Translations under genes and position numbers: made by a program
Notes under the pieces: model-generated
What the model was told of the DNA's origin: nothing
Databases searched by the model: none
Seen by the model: the letters and a program-made list of their open reading frames with translations, nothing else
Assembly (NCBI RefSeq): GCF_030283205.1
Contig: NZ_JASNWF010000004.1
Coordinates: 310,001 to 374,000 of the forward strand
Length of the DNA stretch: 64,000 bases
From: Actinomadura opuntiae
GTDB taxonomy: Bacteria; Actinomycetota; Actinomycetes; Streptosporangiales; Streptosporangiaceae
Direction of reading: 5' to 3'
In this document: positions 62,161 through 64,000 of the stretch, one piece after another
Position numbering within the stretch: position 1 is the first letter of the stretch
Layout of the letters: every line of letters starts with the position of its first letter

Positions 62161-63423
62161 ATGGATCTGGTGGTCATCGGACTCGGCTACGTGGGGCTTC
62201 CGCTGGTGCGGGAGGCCTGCCGGGCCGGACTGCGCGTCGGCGGACTCGACCGCGACGCGCGCGTCGTCGCCGGGCTCAAGGCCGGGCTGTCGCACATCGA
62301 CGACGTCTCGCCCGCCGAGGTCGAGGAGATGCTCGCGGCCGGGTTCACGCCCAGCCTGGACGAGGACGTGCTGGACGGCGCCCGCACCGTCGTCATCTGC
62401 GTCCCCACGCCGCTGTCGCAGGACGGCGGCCCCGACCTCACCGCGGTCCGCGGGGCCGCCGGGACGGTCGCGCGGCGCCTGGAGCCCGGCGCGCTGGTCG
62501 TGCTGGAGTCGACCACCTACCCGGGCACCACCGAGGAGGTCGTCCGGCCGATCCTGGAGGAGTCCGGGCTGGTCGCCGGGCAGGAGTTCCACCTGGCGTT
62601 CTCGCCGGAGCGGATCGACCCGGGCAACCCCGTCTACGGGGTGCGCAACACCCCGAAGATCGTCGGCGGGCTGACGCCGGCCTGCGCGTCCGCCGCCTCG
62701 GCCTTCTACGGCAAGTTCGTGGAGCGGGTCGTGGAGGCCAAGGGCACCCGCGAGGCCGAGATGGCCAAGCTGCTCGAGAACACCTACCGGCACGTCAACA
62801 TCGCGCTGGTCAACGAGATGGCCGTGTTCTGCAACGAGCTCGGCATCGACCTGTGGGACGCGATCGACTGCGCCGCCACCAAGCCGTTCGGGTTCCAGGC
62901 GTTCCGCCCCGGCCCCGGCGTCGGCGGGCACTGCATCCCGATCGACCCGAACTACCTGTCGTACAAGGTCCGCTCGCTGGGCTACCCGTTCCGGTTCGTG
63001 GAGCTGGCGCAGGAGATCAACGACCGGATGCCCCGGTACGTGGCCGAGCGCGCCCAGCAGCTGCTCAACCGGGAGGGCCGCGCGCTCAAGGGCGCCAGAG
63101 TCCTGCTGCTCGGCGTCACCTACAAGGCCGACATCGCCGACCAGCGCGAATCGCCGGCCCGGCCGGTCGCGCGGCGGCTGGCCCGGCTCGGCGCCGACCT
63201 TTCCTTCCACGACCCGTTCGTGGCGGACTGGCGGGTCGACGGCGCCGAGGTGCCGTCCGCCGGCGACGACCTGCCCGCCGCGCTGCGCGCCGCCGACCTG
63301 GCCATCGTGCTGGCCGACCACGCCGCCTACGACGCCGAGGTCCTCACCCGGCACGCCCCGCTGCTGTTCGACACGCGCGGCCGGACCCGGGACGTCCAGC
63401 TCGAGACCGTCGAACTGCTCTAG
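62161..63423 (+). CDS. wecC: UDP-N-acetyl-D-mannosamine dehydrogenase
   Basis: A 420-residue UDP-sugar 6-dehydrogenase: Rossmann start MDLVVIGLGYVGLPLVREA, VCVPTP-like segment VICVPTPLSQDGGPDL, STTYPGTTEEV, AKLLENTYRHVNIALVNE with the active-site Lys, and PGPGVGGHCIPIDPNYL with the catalytic Cys258, followed by the C-terminal NAD/UDP domain LLLGVTYKADIADQRESPA. Two-step oxidation of UDP-ManNAc gives UDP-ManNAcA. The substrate is inferred from the neighbouring wecB; UDP-GlcNAc or UDP-glucose cannot be fully excluded. GAAGGGAG precedes the ATG. Confidence 0.92.
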   Translation: MDLVVIGLGYVGLPLVREACRAGLRVGGLDRDARVVAGLKAGLSHIDDVSPAEVEEMLAAGFTPSLDEDVLDGARTVVICVPTPLSQDGGPDLTAVRGAAGTVARRLEPGALVVLESTTYPGTTEEVVRPILEESGLVAGQEFHLAFSPERIDPGNPVYGVRNTPKIVGGLTPACASAASAFYGKFVERVVEAKGTREAEMAKLLENTYRHVNIALVNEMAVFCNELGIDLWDAIDCAATKPFGFQAFRPGPGVGGHCIPIDPNYLSYKVRSLGYPFRFVELAQEINDRMPRYVAERAQQLLNREGRALKGARVLLLGVTYKADIADQRESPARPVARRLARLGADLSFHDPFVADWRVDGAEVPSAGDDLPAALRAADLAIVLADHAAYDAEVLTRHAPLLFDTRGRTRDVQLETVELL

Positions 63424-63483
63424 CGGGAGGAGTCGCCCGGCACCGTCCACAGTACGGACAAGGGGAATTCACAGGAGATTTCC

Positions 63484-63537
63484 ATGGGCGACCGAGACTC
63501 GGAGAGCAGTCGAGTTCACCGGCACATTGCGGAGTGA
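63484..63537 (+). CDS. 17-codon mini-ORF with strong RBS
   Basis: AGGAGA (63473-63478) lies five bases before ATG 63484, which opens MGDRDSESSRVHRHIAE and stops five bases before the next gene's ATG. The GGAG at its end serves as the ribosome-binding site of that gene. It may be a coupling leader peptide or simply the fortuitous remains of a degraded start. Confidence 0.4.
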   Translation: MGDRDSESSRVHRHIAE

Positions 63538-63542
63538 GTGGA

Positions 63543-64000
63543 ATGCGGATCTGCGTTTGCACAGTGGTGCACCATCCGGAGGATGCGCGCATTCTGCACC
63601 GGCAGATACGCGCGCTGCTCGACGCCGGCCACGAGGTCACCTACATCGCGCCGTTCCGGGCCTGCAACGCGACCCCGTGGCGCGAGATCAGCCCGGTGGA
63701 CGTGCCGCGCGCCACCGGGCGGCGCCGCCTGCGGGCGCTGCGCGCCGCCCGCCGGGCGCTCGCCGAGCACGCCGGCTACGCCGACGTGATCCTTCTGCAC
63801 GACCCCGAACTGGTCGTCTCGCTGCCCCGGGAGGCGCTCGGCCGGACCGTGGTGTGGGACGTCCACGAGGACACCGCCGCCGCGCTCACCGCCAAGGGCT
63901 GGGTGCCCGGCCCGGTCCGGCCCGTGCTGCGGCCGGCCGTGCGGGGGCTGGAGCGGCGCGGCGAGCGGCGGCTGAAGCTGCTGCTCGCCGAGGAGGGCTA
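63543..64000 (+). CDS. glycosyltransferase, N-terminal part (runs off the window)
   Basis: The frame opens at ATG 63543 and remains open to the right edge (152 codons seen). MRICVCTVVHHPEDARILHR, then QIRALLDAGHEVTYIAPF and VILLHDPELVVSL and VVWDVHEDTA are the normal N-terminal acceptor-side motifs of GT4-type GT-B enzymes, in particular those with HPxDxRI(L/F) and HDPEL. The donor-binding half lies outside the window. It follows wecC by 119 bases on the same strand and probably belongs to the same surface-glycan operon, where ManNAcA could be its donor sugar. Confidence 0.85.
   Translation, partial: MRICVCTVVHHPEDARILHRQIRALLDAGHEVTYIAPFRACNATPWREISPVDVPRATGRRRLRALRAARRALAEHAGYADVILLHDPELVVSLPREALGRTVVWDVHEDTAAALTAKGWVPGPVRPVLRPAVRGLERRGERRLKLLLAEEG

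Overview
The window is very GC-rich, with RBS-poor, GTG-rich, tightly packed genes. It carries a WhiB-family regulator, coenzyme F420 genes and an actinobacterial manB/DUF3499/whiB/fbiAB neighbourhood. This points to a chromosomal segment of a filamentous actinomycete; Actinomadura/Thermomonosporaceae is my best guess but is an inference from gene style only. The order SIS protein, manB, DUF3499, metallopeptidase-like protein, whiB, fbiA, fbiB is the one I know from Mycobacterium tuberculosis Rv3256c-Rv3262. No tRNA, rRNA, insertion sequence, prophage or CRISPR array was seen.

Layout. 1-6.5 kb: the end of an RDD membrane protein, a secreted GH5 enzyme resembling endoglycoceramidase, a metallo-beta-lactamase-fold hydrolase with an HxlR regulator, an MFS exporter divergent from a LysR regulator, and an unknown protein. 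6.5-9.7 kb: two different S-adenosylhomocysteine hydrolases in tandem (a short archaeal/Thermotoga-like form and the normal long AhcY), separated by a hairpin-rich spacer, the long one preceded by a repeat-bearing leader. 9.7-13 kb: a MerR regulator, a small membrane protein and a NarL-type two-component system. 13.2-17.4 kb: a mannose-metabolism operon (manB, Trm112-like, SIS protein, cation diffusion facilitator) plus DUF3499. 17.6-24.5 kb: a degenerate zincin, a DUF5719-like protein coupled to a large membrane glycosyltransferase, WhiB, and a Q-rich membrane protein. 24.7-30.6 kb: F420 biosynthesis (fbiA-fbiB coupled, then an orphan substrate-binding protein and fbiC).

31-64 kb is almost entirely cell-surface polysaccharide chemistry: a mannose-1-phosphate guanylyltransferase, many GT2/GT4/GT-C enzymes, a flippase-like LPG-synthase-TM protein, an LCP ligase, two fucose-4-O-acetylase-like acyltransferases, two huge GT2/CDP-glycerol glycerophosphotransferase (TagF-like) fusions, a CDP-alcohol phosphatidyltransferase, and WecB/WecC for UDP-ManNAcA. 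A reasonable reading is that ManB and the guanylyltransferase supply GDP-mannose, WecBC supplies UDP-ManNAcA, the GTs and TagF-like proteins build and polymerise a phosphodiester-containing glycopolymer, the acyltransferases decorate it and the LCP protein attaches it to peptidoglycan. No TagGH/Wzx/Wzy exporter and no TagO/TagA initiator is visible, so the set probably continues past the right edge.

A striking regulatory feature is that about fourteen genes start with ATG/GTG only 6-8 nt after a TANNNT-type (mostly TACGCT/TAGGCT) hexamer and lack a Shine-Dalgarno sequence, the signature of leaderless transcripts. One of these is a 13-codon ORF coupled by ATGA to a GT-C gene.
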